9,759 bases of DNA from Candidatus Kapaibacterium sp. (GCA_027858275.1 JAQIDA010000060.1:1-9759), one strand, 5' to 3'. Shown: positions 1 through 8,098, numbered from the stretch's first letter. Program-made: numbers and translations. The notes: generated by a model not told the origin, from the sequence alone.

Positions 1-203
1 AAAGGTTTCTTTTCGATTGGATCAATGGCGACAGCCGCAGCCATTCCGTAATTCGTACTGCGAATCACGCCCTTGTCATTAACTCTGAAGTTACATATAC
101 CTTTTTGTCTCGGTTTCAAATTGCAATAATGAGCGCACAAATTGCATTGGACAATTTGCGCTTCTTCCGGACTGACATTTTCGCTAAAGATTTCCGGCAG
201 CAT
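1..203 (-). CDS. amrS: AmmeMemoRadiSam system radical SAM enzyme, N-terminal part (cut by window edge)
   Basis: Only the first 67 codons are in the window; the gene runs off the left edge. The reverse-complement frame opens with ATG at 203-201 and reads MLPEIFSENVSPEEAQ, followed by a cysteine cluster (C20, C23, C27, C37) and the segment GMAAAVAIDPIEKKP. The CNLC..HxC...GxC pattern followed by an 'AxxxDPIEKKP' segment is how I recognise the AmrS family, which has an N-terminal Cys motif ahead of the radical SAM cluster motif (expected off-window). The family is a predicted [4Fe-4S]/SAM enzyme that partners Memo-like AmrB and AMMECR1-like AmrA; its reaction is unknown. An AAAGG sequence sits 7 nt before the ATG and supports this start. 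It lies 84 nt downstream of the receptor gene on the same strand, so co-transcription is possible but not shown. Confidence 0.85.
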   Translation of the reverse strand, partial: MLPEIFSENVSPEEAQIVQCNLCAHYCNLKPRQKGICNFRVNDKGVIRSTNYGMAAAVAIDPIEKKP

Positions 204-287
204 TTTATACCTTTATTAATAACAGCCAACAATATGAACAGAAGTCAGTATAATAAAATTATTGAATACATCAAATGTTTTTGAGAA

Positions 288-2369
288 TCAATCTAAAAAT
301 GCCCATGAAACTGTCATCCGAAAATTAGCTCCGTGCATGGGGTAGAGAGAAGTTTGCCAATAATTTTGGAGAATAAAGCTATCAAGGATGTTCTCATAAG
401 TCAAGCGAAGAAAAGCGTTCCCGAGTTTCGCGGATACAAACAGATCTAATCCGTGCAGAAGTGCCCCGCGACTATGTTCAGAGACTATGTAGCTGCCGGT
501 TACAGGGACATATTGTTCAGCCTTCAAAGCTCCGCTGATACCGGTGCGAGCTCCGACTCGAAGGATGCTGCTGCCTCTTCTGAATTCATAATATGATTCA
601 GCGCCTCCGTAGAAAATTGGCAAGCGTCCGTCTTCGATTCCGTCAGTTTGACTGAAATTGACTTGCCCCCAAACTTTGAGTCCGATTCTGCTTATAAATC
701 TGTCGGAATAAGAAAAATTCATTCCTATAGCATCGCGAGTATCGCCGTTAAACGAATATGTATTGATGAGACGGTCTTGCGAATCATATATCCCTGCTGA
801 CAAAATCGGATCAACCGTGTAACGAGCAAAAGCTCCGAGTCTTGCGATTTGTGTGCCGTTTCGCCAAACGATTTCACTGAGTGCCAAGGTGTTCAGCTCT
901 TTCTTCGGAGCATTTCTTTCGTTTAATGTCAGCTCAGTCGGAACCGGCGTTCTTTTAGATATTGACAAATCGCCTGTTAAGCTCAAATGATCGGAGAATT
1001 TCAATACAGCCTTCGCGCCTGAAGATACTGCCGTAAAACGCTCCGATTGTCTGAGTCGCATACCGCCGCTGACGACGATATTTTCAATAGGAGAGAATTT
1101 TAAATGACCGAAAGCAGCTCCTGCCCATGAGTCATAGTCGGAATGATATACAGTTTCTTCCAGATCATTTATCAAAATATTCCCGCCTATTTTAAGAGCG
1201 AATATATCAAATATCTTTTGTTCATATTGTCCGTTCGCACCGAAATAATTACTGTAGTGCCGAACTACACTGTTAGTGTCATCTCCGCCGGTAGTCTGAT
1301 CCCCGCGGTTGTGGCTCCACTTTGAAGCCGACAGAAATATTGAACCGTTGACAGCAGCAGATGAATCTTTGTCTAAAATTGAGCTGATCGACAATGTCAT
1401 ATTATGGCGAAAAACTTTTTGATTAAGGTCAGAGAATATAGGTGCAGCTACCATCGGATCGTAGATTGAATGTGTTCCGCTGTAGTCAAACGATTTTGAA
1501 GAATCAATACCGCCGTTTGTTCCGATATAATGTTTTACGAAATTTTCAACGAGTGAAATACTTGTCCTGTTGCTTGGGTTCCATCTGAGTATACCGCGGA
1601 CATTCCAAGAATCATAGAACGAGTTGTTTATATATTGGTTTTCTGCTGATTGAGTTTTGAAGCCGAATGTGAAGTTCCAATTCGGAGCGAAATTCTGACT
1701 AAATATGCCGTCAACTCCCAAATGTTCGGCGTTCCCTCCGCCGTCTGTGAACCACAGACGAGTATAAGGAGTAGCGCTGTTGTATTTGATCTCTTGAATA
1801 TTTATCAATGCCCCTGAAGCATTGTCCGAAAAAATCACAGCGTCAGATCCGGTATATATCTCAATTGATTCAAGGAATTCAGCAGAAAAACGAGCCGGGT
1901 TGTACGATCCGTATTCCAAATCATTGATCGGTCGATTGTTGAAAGTGAATGAGACATCTCGAGGCGATCCTCCGAAGAAAGAAAAATGATCGAACTGCCC
2001 ATAATTTCCCAAAGGCAAACGAGAAGCAGGAACTTCATCTTTAATTATATCATACAGTCCGTTATAATCCTTGAATCGAAAATCGTATTTGCTAATTTTG
2101 CGATATGCCGATGAATCAAATATCGAAACGCTGCCGTGCCGATTGAGAGGAGTATAATATTCTATTGAATCTTGCGGGGATTTTGTCGTGTTGAGGGAGT
2201 CAGAAACAGTGCTGTCAGCTTCTTGAGTAAAAGTAGAAGACAAAGAATTTAGCGAGCCGAAAGTTCGCTTACTAGGGTTTTGCGCGCTTAAGTCCTCTGA
2301 AAAAAACAATACGCTGCCGAGTGCGATCACTATGGCAGCGTATATTTTATATATGGAATTTCTTCTCAT
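288..2369 (-). CDS. TonB-dependent receptor-like outer-membrane protein (plug plus beta-barrel)
   Basis: 693 residues. A signal peptide is clear: MRRNSIYKIY, a hydrophobic AAIVIALGSVLFF, then LSAQ with likely cleavage after A29. Residues ~33-70 are a Ser/Thr-rich linker. Residues ~95-195 resemble a TonB receptor plug, ending in IEIYTGSDAVIFSDNASGAL, which matches the usual 'IEVxxGxxSxxYGxxAxGGxI' segment. The rest alternates short polar turns with aromatic beta strands (for example WNFTFGFKTQ and the last strand ending MTVSWAFLD), as in a 22-strand barrel. I see no TonB box and no N-terminal carboxypeptidase-like domain, so energised transport is inferred and the substrate is unknown. The ATG is preceded by AGAGAG as a ribosome site. 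The gene begins 21 nt after gyrA ends, so it is very probably co-transcribed with gyrA. The stop is TGA. Confidence 0.8.
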   Translation of the reverse strand: MRRNSIYKIYAAIVIALGSVLFFSEDLSAQNPSKRTFGSLNSLSSTFTQEADSTVSDSLNTTKSPQDSIEYYTPLNRHGSVSIFDSSAYRKISKYDFRFKDYNGLYDIIKDEVPASRLPLGNYGQFDHFSFFGGSPRDVSFTFNNRPINDLEYGSYNPARFSAEFLESIEIYTGSDAVIFSDNASGALINIQEIKYNSATPYTRLWFTDGGGNAEHLGVDGIFSQNFAPNWNFTFGFKTQSAENQYINNSFYDSWNVRGILRWNPSNRTSISLVENFVKHYIGTNGGIDSSKSFDYSGTHSIYDPMVAAPIFSDLNQKVFRHNMTLSISSILDKDSSAAVNGSIFLSASKWSHNRGDQTTGGDDTNSVVRHYSNYFGANGQYEQKIFDIFALKIGGNILINDLEETVYHSDYDSWAGAAFGHLKFSPIENIVVSGGMRLRQSERFTAVSSGAKAVLKFSDHLSLTGDLSISKRTPVPTELTLNERNAPKKELNTLALSEIVWRNGTQIARLGAFARYTVDPILSAGIYDSQDRLINTYSFNGDTRDAIGMNFSYSDRFISRIGLKVWGQVNFSQTDGIEDGRLPIFYGGAESYYEFRRGSSILRVGARTGISGALKAEQYVPVTGSYIVSEHSRGALLHGLDLFVSAKLGNAFLRLTYENILDSFILQNYWQTSLYPMHGANFRMTVSWAFLD

Positions 2370-2390
2370 GTTCTCTCTGATTAACAGATA

Positions 2391-5006
2391 TTATTCATCG
2401 TCAGTTTCAGGATTTTCAGTATCAATTGAAGCTCCTTCGGAATTTTCATTCTCCTCGGAAGTCTGTTCAGTTGCTTCAGGAGTTCCTTCTGCGTTTCCCG
2501 TCAGATTAGTTATATCTGAATCGACGTTTGTATCCTGAGTTTCGTTTTCAGGATTTGTTAAATCTGTCGGTTCTTCCTCATCGCGAGTTACTATTGTTAT
2601 ATCAGCAATTGTATCCCCTTCGTCCAAACGAATAAGTCTGACACCCTGAGTATTCCTGCCGATAGTTCTGATGCTCTTGACAGGCTGGCGAATCAATACG
2701 CCTTTGGCTGTGATAACAACGAGATCTTCAGTGTCGAGTGCAGAGAGCAGTCGGACTACTTTGCCGGTTTTGGCTGTTATATTCATAGAAATAACGCCTT
2801 TGGCTCCGCGTTTAGTCAGTCTGAAATCTTCGTAACGAGTACGTTTGCCCATTCCTTTTTGACCGATAACTATAATCTGTGAATCGGGACGCTTGATAGC
2901 AACCATTGACACGACATAATCCTTGCCTGACAATTTAATACCTCTGACGCCGGCAGCTGTTCTGCCCATTTGGCGAACATCGCTTTCGCGGAAGCGGCAA
3001 GCCAGACCCTCGCGAGTTCCGATAATTATATCGCATGTGCCGTCTGTTATACGAGCAATTTCAAGTTTATCAGAGTCGTTCAGAGTGATAGCTTTTATAC
3101 CTGTTATTCTGACATTAGCGAAGTTGGAGAGAGCTGTTTTCTTCACAGTTCCCTTTTTCGTCGCCATAAGAATATATTTATCATCCGAGAATTCCTGAAC
3201 CGGCAAATAAGCGGTAACCGTTTCGTCATTAGATTTCTGTATTACGTTTGCCAGTGAGCGACCTTTTGCGTTTCGGCTGCCTTCGGGTAAATCATACACT
3301 TTAATGCGGAAACATCTGCCCATGTCCGTGAAGAACAACAGGTTGTGATGTGTTGCCGCTCTGAATACATGTTCGACGAAATCATCATCGTGTGTTCCTG
3401 TTCCGGATGCACCTCGTCCGCCTTTATGCTGGCGTCTGTAATTGGAAACCGGTGTGCGTTTAATCAAGCCTTTGTGAGTGATAGTTACAATCACGTCTTC
3501 ATTGGCAATCATATCTTCAACAGTGAATTCCTTGGCATCCTTAATGATTTCGGTACGTCTTTCGTCACCGTATTTATCTTTGATATCTTGTAATTCATTC
3601 GAAATAATATTCATCTGCAAATCTTTGCTTGCGAGAATTGATTTCAAGCGTTCGATAGTTTTGATTATCTCTGCGTATTCAATCTGAATCTTTTCGCGTT
3701 CGAGACCTGTCAAACGGCTCAATTTCATTTCGAGAATCGCTTTAGCTTGAATTTCACTTAACATGAAACGCAATTGCAACTCAGCGGAAGCCGTTTTAGC
3801 ATCCGGCGAGCTTCTGATAACTTTAATGACTTCGTCGATATTATCAAGAGCTATGATAAAACCTTCTAACAGATGAGCGCGCTTTTCTGCTGCGCTAAGT
3901 TCAAATTGCGTTCTGCGAACAACTACGACATTGCGATGCTCAATGAAATGATGCATCATTTCAATCAAGTTCATAACTTTAGGTCTGCCGTGATCCAAAG
4001 CCAACATGTTGGCGCCGAATGTTACCTGCATCTGAGTGTGTTTGAACAAGTTGTTGAGCACTACGCCCGGAATGGCATCTCTTTTTATCTCTATAACAAC
4101 TCTGATACCGTCGCGGTCTGATTCGTCTCTTATATCAGAAATGCCTTCGAGAGATTTATGTCTGACGAGTTCAGCGATTTTCTCAATCAATCTCGATTTG
4201 TTCACCTGATAAGGCAATTCAGAGACAATGATTGAGCATTTATTGTTTTTCTTTTCTTCAATATAAGCTTTTGAGCGAACTATAATTCTGCCTCGTCCGC
4301 TGTGATAAGCACTGTGGACACCGCTGTAACCGTATATAATACCTCCGGTCGGGAAGTCAGGAGCGGGAACGTATTCCAACATATCCAAAGGAGTCATATC
4401 AGGGTTTTTTATCAAGGCATGCAGTCCGTTGATAATCTCCGTGAGGTTGTGAGGCGGAATATTTGTCGCCATACCAACTGCTATACCGCTGGCGCCGTTT
4501 ACGAGCAAAGTCGGTAATGTTGTCGGCAATATAGTAGGTTCTTCAAGTGAATCATCAAAGTTAGGTATGAAATCAACCGTATCTTTGTCTATATCACTTA
4601 AGACTTCCGCCGCTACTTTTGCCAAACGAGACTCTGTATATCTCATCGCCGCAGCCGAGTCGCCGTCAACCGAACCAAAGTTACCCTGACCGTCAACCAG
4701 AGGATAACGCAATGACCATTCCTGAGCCATACGAACCATTGCTTCATAGACTGAAGAGTCACCGTGAGGATGGTATTTACCAAGCACGTCACCGACGATT
4801 CTCGCCGATTTTTTATGAGGTTTATTGGATTGAACACCCAATTCGTGCATTCCGAATAAGATACGTCTGTGAACAGGTTTCAAACCGTCACGAGCGTCAG
4901 GTAAGGCCCTTGAAACAATGACTGACATTGCATAATCAAGGTAAGAACTTTTCATCTCGTCTTCGAGAATTGTAGGGACTATATGTTCCCTTCCGATCAA
5001 AGCCAT
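2391..5006 (-). CDS. gyrA: DNA gyrase subunit A
   Basis: 871 residues, the usual GyrA length. It is the breakage-reunion subunit of type IIA topoisomerase, acting with GyrB (not in the window) to introduce negative supercoils. Residues ~1-500 are the catalytic core with SRALPDARDGLKPVHRRIL (32-50), the AAMRYTE motif with the DNA-linking Tyr123, and the quinolone region HPHGDSSVYE (79-88), where Ser84 and Glu88 correspond to E. coli Ser83 and Asp87, i.e. a sensitive-type configuration. The C-terminal pinwheel shows six blade motifs (starting near 511, 561, 617, 665, 716, 767). The GyrA box QHKGGRG at 526-532 (canonical QRRGGKG) identifies GyrA rather than ParC. The last ~65 residues are a strongly acidic tail, as in many gyrases. 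The start is MALIGREHIVP, typical of the family; the ribosome site is weak (GGGAAAA). Confidence 0.97.
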   Translation of the reverse strand: MALIGREHIVPTILEDEMKSSYLDYAMSVIVSRALPDARDGLKPVHRRILFGMHELGVQSNKPHKKSARIVGDVLGKYHPHGDSSVYEAMVRMAQEWSLRYPLVDGQGNFGSVDGDSAAAMRYTESRLAKVAAEVLSDIDKDTVDFIPNFDDSLEEPTILPTTLPTLLVNGASGIAVGMATNIPPHNLTEIINGLHALIKNPDMTPLDMLEYVPAPDFPTGGIIYGYSGVHSAYHSGRGRIIVRSKAYIEEKKNNKCSIIVSELPYQVNKSRLIEKIAELVRHKSLEGISDIRDESDRDGIRVVIEIKRDAIPGVVLNNLFKHTQMQVTFGANMLALDHGRPKVMNLIEMMHHFIEHRNVVVVRRTQFELSAAEKRAHLLEGFIIALDNIDEVIKVIRSSPDAKTASAELQLRFMLSEIQAKAILEMKLSRLTGLEREKIQIEYAEIIKTIERLKSILASKDLQMNIISNELQDIKDKYGDERRTEIIKDAKEFTVEDMIANEDVIVTITHKGLIKRTPVSNYRRQHKGGRGASGTGTHDDDFVEHVFRAATHHNLLFFTDMGRCFRIKVYDLPEGSRNAKGRSLANVIQKSNDETVTAYLPVQEFSDDKYILMATKKGTVKKTALSNFANVRITGIKAITLNDSDKLEIARITDGTCDIIIGTREGLACRFRESDVRQMGRTAAGVRGIKLSGKDYVVSMVAIKRPDSQIIVIGQKGMGKRTRYEDFRLTKRGAKGVISMNITAKTGKVVRLLSALDTEDLVVITAKGVLIRQPVKSIRTIGRNTQGVRLIRLDEGDTIADITIVTRDEEEPTDLTNPENETQDTNVDSDITNLTGNAEGTPEATEQTSEENENSEGASIDTENPETDDE

Positions 5007-5047
5007 ATATTATTTTCCCAAGCATAATGTTACAATTATATAACCCA

Positions 5048-5055
5048 CAAAAATA
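5048..5055 (-). promoter_or_regulatory. possible -7 promoter element of gyrA
   Basis: On the minus strand this octamer reads TATTTTTG, a full match to the Bacteroidota-type TAnnTTTG element, and would put transcription start about 35 nt before the gyrA ATG. No convincing TTG lies at the expected 19-21 nt upstream, and the region is AT-rich, so a chance match is possible. A second imperfect candidate, TATAATTG, lies at 5040-5033. Confidence 0.3.
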
Positions 5056-5103
5056 AAGAATTATTCTCGAAAAATCGCATGAAAAATCAGGTTTAGATAG
5101 GGT

Positions 5104-5123
5104 GTGGAAAACATCTTTCCCAC
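5104..5123 (-). terminator. weak hairpin downstream of the K+ channel gene
   Basis: On the minus strand GTGGGAAA, loop GATG, TTTTCCAC gives an 8-bp stem with one G.U pair; the same positions on the plus strand give a C/A mismatch, so the minus-strand RNA is the better fold. It sits 39 nt past the channel stop codon. No U tract follows directly, so it is at best a weak terminator or an RNA-stabilising hairpin between the channel and gyrA. Confidence 0.25.
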
Positions 5124-5161
5124 TGTCTTATTTCGTATTAATTATATATGAACAATATTAT

Positions 5162-6061
5162 CTATTCTTTCAGTTTTTTGCCGCAATGAGGGCAGTAGTA
5201 ATATGGATTGTCCTTTTGTTCTTCCTTCTCCTTTTCAGCTTTTTTCTTTTGGATTTCTTCCATGAATCCCATACTGACAATACCTGTCGGGATCGCTACA
5301 AGCCCTATACCGAACAGTGCTGTAATTGCCGCAAGGAATTGCCCCATTCCCGTTACGGGAAATACATCACCGTATCCGATGGTAGTCAGGGTCGCGACGG
5401 CCCACCAAAACGAGGCAAAAATATTCGGGAATTTATCCGGTTGTATATCATGTTCGATATGATACATTATTGAAGCGGAAAGCAGGATCATTACCGTCGA
5501 GGCAAATATAGTAGTCAACAACTCATCTCTTTTACCGCGAATAACATTCAACACCATAGTAAGTGATGAGAAGTAGTGAGCTAGTTTAAACAATCTGACC
5601 AGACGAATCAGCTGAATAATTTTCAGTGAATGCGGATCCAAAGCAACAAACAAAGGCAGATAGAAAGGCGCGACAGCAAAGAAATCAGTCAGTCCCATAG
5701 GGGAGAAGATGTATTTTCTTCGCCAATACCAAGGAGACTTGTCCCCAAATTTTTCTTCAAATTTTTCTCCGTGTTTATCCTTATATATATCGACATACAG
5801 CTTGTCAGCAATCCAAACTCTCAATGCATATTCAATTGTGAATACTATCGCCGCGAACCAGTCAAATACAGTAAATAAAGTATAATATTCCGTGTAGAGC
5901 GAATCGAAAGACTCCAAAATTATTGCGAAAATGTTAACAATGATAAGCCCGCTGATAAAATAATCATCTACCACATTTATCAACTTAGTATCGTTCTGCT
6001 TGCTCGCGTCAGTGCTGAACATATCATAGATCTTATCTTTTATGCTTCTCTTTTCGTACAT
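5162..6061 (-). CDS. voltage-gated potassium channel (six-helix ion transporter family) with C-terminal CxxC tail
   Basis: 299 residues, inner-membrane tetrameric K+ channel subunit. Six hydrophobic helices are visible: S1 ~35-52, S2 ~62-86 with Glu77 (IEYALR), S3 ~122-140 with Asp126, S4 ~144-163 with charges every third residue (K147, R153, R156, K159), S5 ~180-202 and S6 ~240-266. The pore loop is FASFWWAVATLTTIGYGD (215-232), whose TIGYGD filter is diagnostic of K+ selectivity. S4 spacing indicates voltage sensing. After S6 comes a charged, probably coiled-coil stretch (KKKAEKEKEEQK, 272-283) and a terminal YYYCPHCGKKLKE with one CPHC knuckle. ATG choice is supported by GAGGAG about 10 nt upstream, the best ribosome site in the window. 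It starts 28 nt after the methyltransferase ends, so the two are probably one transcript. Stop is TAG. Confidence 0.93.
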   Translation of the reverse strand: MYEKRSIKDKIYDMFSTDASKQNDTKLINVVDDYFISGLIIVNIFAIILESFDSLYTEYYTLFTVFDWFAAIVFTIEYALRVWIADKLYVDIYKDKHGEKFEEKFGDKSPWYWRRKYIFSPMGLTDFFAVAPFYLPLFVALDPHSLKIIQLIRLVRLFKLAHYFSSLTMVLNVIRGKRDELLTTIFASTVMILLSASIMYHIEHDIQPDKFPNIFASFWWAVATLTTIGYGDVFPVTGMGQFLAAITALFGIGLVAIPTGIVSMGFMEEIQKKKAEKEKEEQKDNPYYYCPHCGKKLKE

Positions 6062-6089
6062 TTATTATTACTCCTCGAATTATTGAAAT

Positions 6090-7004
6090 CTATTTGTCTT
6101 TTACCAAGAGCATCCAAATCTCTTTGATACCCATATCGTCTATTGAATTATTGATATATTTATCATTGAGAGCAAGATTCTCTAACTGCTCTTTTTCAAC
6201 AGAGTCGCATTCACTAATATTATATTCCGCAATCCGGAATTTTGTGCTGTTGACAATATCCTTGTAATCGCTGTTCCTCAACCTATTCTGATATTGCAAA
6301 TCGTGATTGTACAATTTCCATTGTTTGTCAGAATACTTCAGAAAATTATAAATTGAAATCGACTGATCGAAGTATGAATAATGATCTCGAAGATCAACGA
6401 TACAGGACAAAACTCCTCCCGGTTTCAATATGCGATAGCATTCATTCAGAATCCCATTGATCTCACTCTCCGGAACATGTTCCAAAGTTGAAAGAGATGT
6501 GATATAATCAAATGAATTATCTTCAAAGCCGGTTTTTGCCGCATTAACCGGAGCCATATACTTAATACCGAAGTTGTCATTTAAATCTTCGTATCCGCTA
6601 ATCGTTTTGTCCGGTATATCTCTTAGTAATAAAGAGTGTTTTTTCTCCAGCTCACTTTTATTCTCAACAAATCTTTGGATTGAGTTGTTAATCAAATCTG
6701 TTTTCATGTTGTGAAATAAATCAATAACAATCTGCTCTTTAACAGCCAGCATATAATAGGACAGGGGAGTAAGAAGATCCCATCCTGCTCCGAATTCTAA
6801 GGATTTAATGTTTTTCATATCCAATGAACTGATTTGACCGATTTTTTTATGTTGCGCAAAACTAAATTTGAATTTCTGAAAAAATGTATTGTCATCAACA
6901 GGAAGATTCTTAGTGATATTTCTCTGCATAAAATAATTTAGATTTCTTCCGAATGGTATCATATCGAATGATTTTTGAAGAAAAGCTTTATATTTCCAAT
7001 TCAT
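6090..7004 (-). CDS. class I SAM-dependent methyltransferase
   Basis: 304 residues, soluble, no signal peptide. The Rossmann SAM-binding fold is seen as motif I SLEFGAGWDLLTP (68-80, E-x-G-x-G), a following strand VIDL (93-96), motif IV-like FDYITSLSTLEHVPE (165-179) and motif VI-like RILKPGGVLSCIVDL (191-205). The 'LEHV...ILKPGG' layout is that of the Methyltransf_11/25-type enzymes, many of which modify sugars or lipids; the substrate here cannot be read from sequence. The N-terminal ~60 residues are basic and aromatic and may bind the acceptor. The gene is divergent from a GT2 glycosyltransferase, which suggests a surface-glycan role (inference). It looks more AT-rich than gyrA. There is no Shine-Dalgarno; its promoter lies so close to the ATG that the mRNA may be almost leaderless. 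Stop is TAG. Confidence 0.85.
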   Translation of the reverse strand: MNWKYKAFLQKSFDMIPFGRNLNYFMQRNITKNLPVDDNTFFQKFKFSFAQHKKIGQISSLDMKNIKSLEFGAGWDLLTPLSYYMLAVKEQIVIDLFHNMKTDLINNSIQRFVENKSELEKKHSLLLRDIPDKTISGYEDLNDNFGIKYMAPVNAAKTGFEDNSFDYITSLSTLEHVPESEINGILNECYRILKPGGVLSCIVDLRDHYSYFDQSISIYNFLKYSDKQWKLYNHDLQYQNRLRNSDYKDIVNSTKFRIAEYNISECDSVEKEQLENLALNDKYINNSIDDMGIKEIWMLLVKDK

Positions 7005-7014
7005 TTTTCGGAGC

Positions 7015-7045
7015 CAAAATTATCCTAAAAAAATATATGAAGCAA
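7015..7045 (-). promoter_or_regulatory. methyltransferase promoter, TTG-N20-TAATTTTG
   Basis: Minus strand TTG at 7045-7043 and TAATTTTG at 7022-7015, 20 nt apart, fit the Bacteroidota-type -33/-7 promoter (TTG, 19-21 nt, TAnnTTTG). Transcription would begin roughly at 7010-7006, only a few nucleotides before the ATG at 7004, consistent with the lack of a ribosome site there. Confidence 0.6.
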
Positions 7046-7168
7046 TATATTAAATTTAATGATACTATTGACCACAAATTATATCGTTTCAACATCTGCA
7101 AACTGTGAACCGGCACAGGGAAACGTCTTATTAATGACAAATTCTGACACGGCAATAATACTTCACAG

Positions 7169-7199
7169 TTGATTTATCCGTTGAAATTCATTAATTTTG
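7169..7199 (+). promoter_or_regulatory. glycosyltransferase promoter, TTG-N20-TAATTTTG
   Basis: TTG at 7169-7171 and TAATTTTG at 7192-7199 are separated by 20 nt, the same octamer and same spacing as the divergent methyltransferase promoter. It predicts a leader of about 30 nt to the ATG at 7238 and argues against a start at the TTG of 7169. A perfect 12-nt palindrome ATTTTCGAAAAT (7211-7222) lies in the leader. Confidence 0.6.
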
Positions 7200-7237
7200 C
7201 CCCTGTTATTATTTTCGAAAATGATTTAGAAGCGAAT

Positions 7238-8098
7238 ATGAATAAAAGTGTTGCCACAGTTGTAATTACGTTCAACAGATTGAATTTTTTAAAAGAGATA
7301 ATTGACGCTTTGCGCAATCAGTCACATAAGCCCGATGAAATAATAGTTGTGAATAATTCAAGCTCGGACGGTACCGAAGAATGGCTCGCCGAACAGAATG
7401 ATCTGATAATAATAACTCAAGGAAATGTCGGCAGCTCAGGCGGACAGTATACAGGATTCAAAAGAGCCATGGAAACAAATTGCCACTGGGTTTGGACTAT
7501 GGACGACGATGTCGTCCCGGCATCTGATTGTCTGGAGACTCTGTTGAATTGTGATGACAATTTACAACTCGTAAGAACGCCGCTGCGCTATCTCCCGGAC
7601 GGCTAGCCCTTCTTCAATGACGCGACCAAATACAATTTGACAAATCCGTTCAAAAACATCTGGGAAAAGATATTAGATGAAGAGGATTTGAAAAACGAAA
7701 TAATTCCCGCAATCGGGATCACTTTCGAAGGCCCGTTGATGCATCGTAGTATGATCGAAAAAATCGGTTTCCCTGAAAAGAAATTTTTCATCTATGGCGA
7801 TGACACAGAGTATTTTATTCGCGCATGGAAAGCAGATTATGAAATTGCAGTGATTCGCGATGCTCGTTTTGATCGCAAGCTGAATTTCGCCAATCCATTG
7901 GAGAATATAAATTGGAAGTTCTATTATGTTGTGCGGAATATCGTTGCTATAGACGTTCTTCAAGGCTCTGCGGCAGTAAGATTCATCCGTCCCTTCGGCT
8001 ATTTTATTAAATGGATGAAGCACACCAAAAACATCAAAGAATTCGGAATCCTTCTCAAAGGATTTATTCACGGCTATTTCTATCGTTCAGAGAATTAA
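7238..8098 (+). pseudogene. GT2-family glycosyltransferase interrupted by one in-frame amber codon
   Basis: The frame would encode 286 residues, a normal length for rhamnosyl/galactofuranosyltransferase-like GT2 enzymes. Seen in order: VATVVITFNR (nucleotide-binding strand), DEIIVVNNSSSDGT (34-46), NVGSSGGQYTGF (63-74), the metal-binding WTMDDDV (86-92), then codon 123 = TAG (7604-7606), and in the same frame PFFNDATKYN, the FFIYGDDTEYFIRAW segment (183-196, acceptor/catalytic GDD region) and a normal C-terminus ending at TAA. No other stop or frameshift is present, so the lesion is a single base change, recent, or a sequencing error. A GAG (Glu) to TAG change would fit the 'DG-PF' context. 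TAG is the normal stop of the two neighbouring minus-strand genes, so code reassignment is unlikely. The start at 7238 is chosen because family homology begins there; upstream AGAAG is a weak ribosome site. Likely role if intact: surface-polysaccharide sugar transfer. Confidence 0.85.
8093..8097. repeat. left copy of putative 5-bp target-site duplication AATTA
   Basis: AATTA directly abuts the left terminal repeat and recurs at 8379-8383 against the right one. Being AT-rich it could match by chance, but it sits exactly at both ends. Confidence 0.6.

Noticed and set aside
2332..4921. Several plus-strand open frames of 60-100 codons opposite gyrA, and one in another minus frame (4643-4837)
   Set aside because: They lie wholly inside gyrA, show no domain-like sequence or ribosome sites, and are explained by codon bias of the real frame.
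5102..5878. Plus-strand open frames opposite the K+ channel gene
   Set aside because: Antisense shadows of a strongly supported channel gene; hydrophobic runs merely mirror its membrane helices.
7169..7237. TTG start extending the glycosyltransferase by 23 residues
   Set aside because: Family homology begins at the ATG of 7238, and the TTG coincides with the predicted -33 promoter element.
7604..7606. Amber codon as pyrrolysine or general code reassignment
   Set aside because: TAG is the terminal stop of the neighbouring methyltransferase and channel genes, and no suppressor tRNA or Pyl gene is seen in the window.
7673..8071. 132-codon minus-strand open frame opposite the glycosyltransferase
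   Set aside because: Antisense to a GT2 frame with clear family motifs on the plus strand; no signals of its own.
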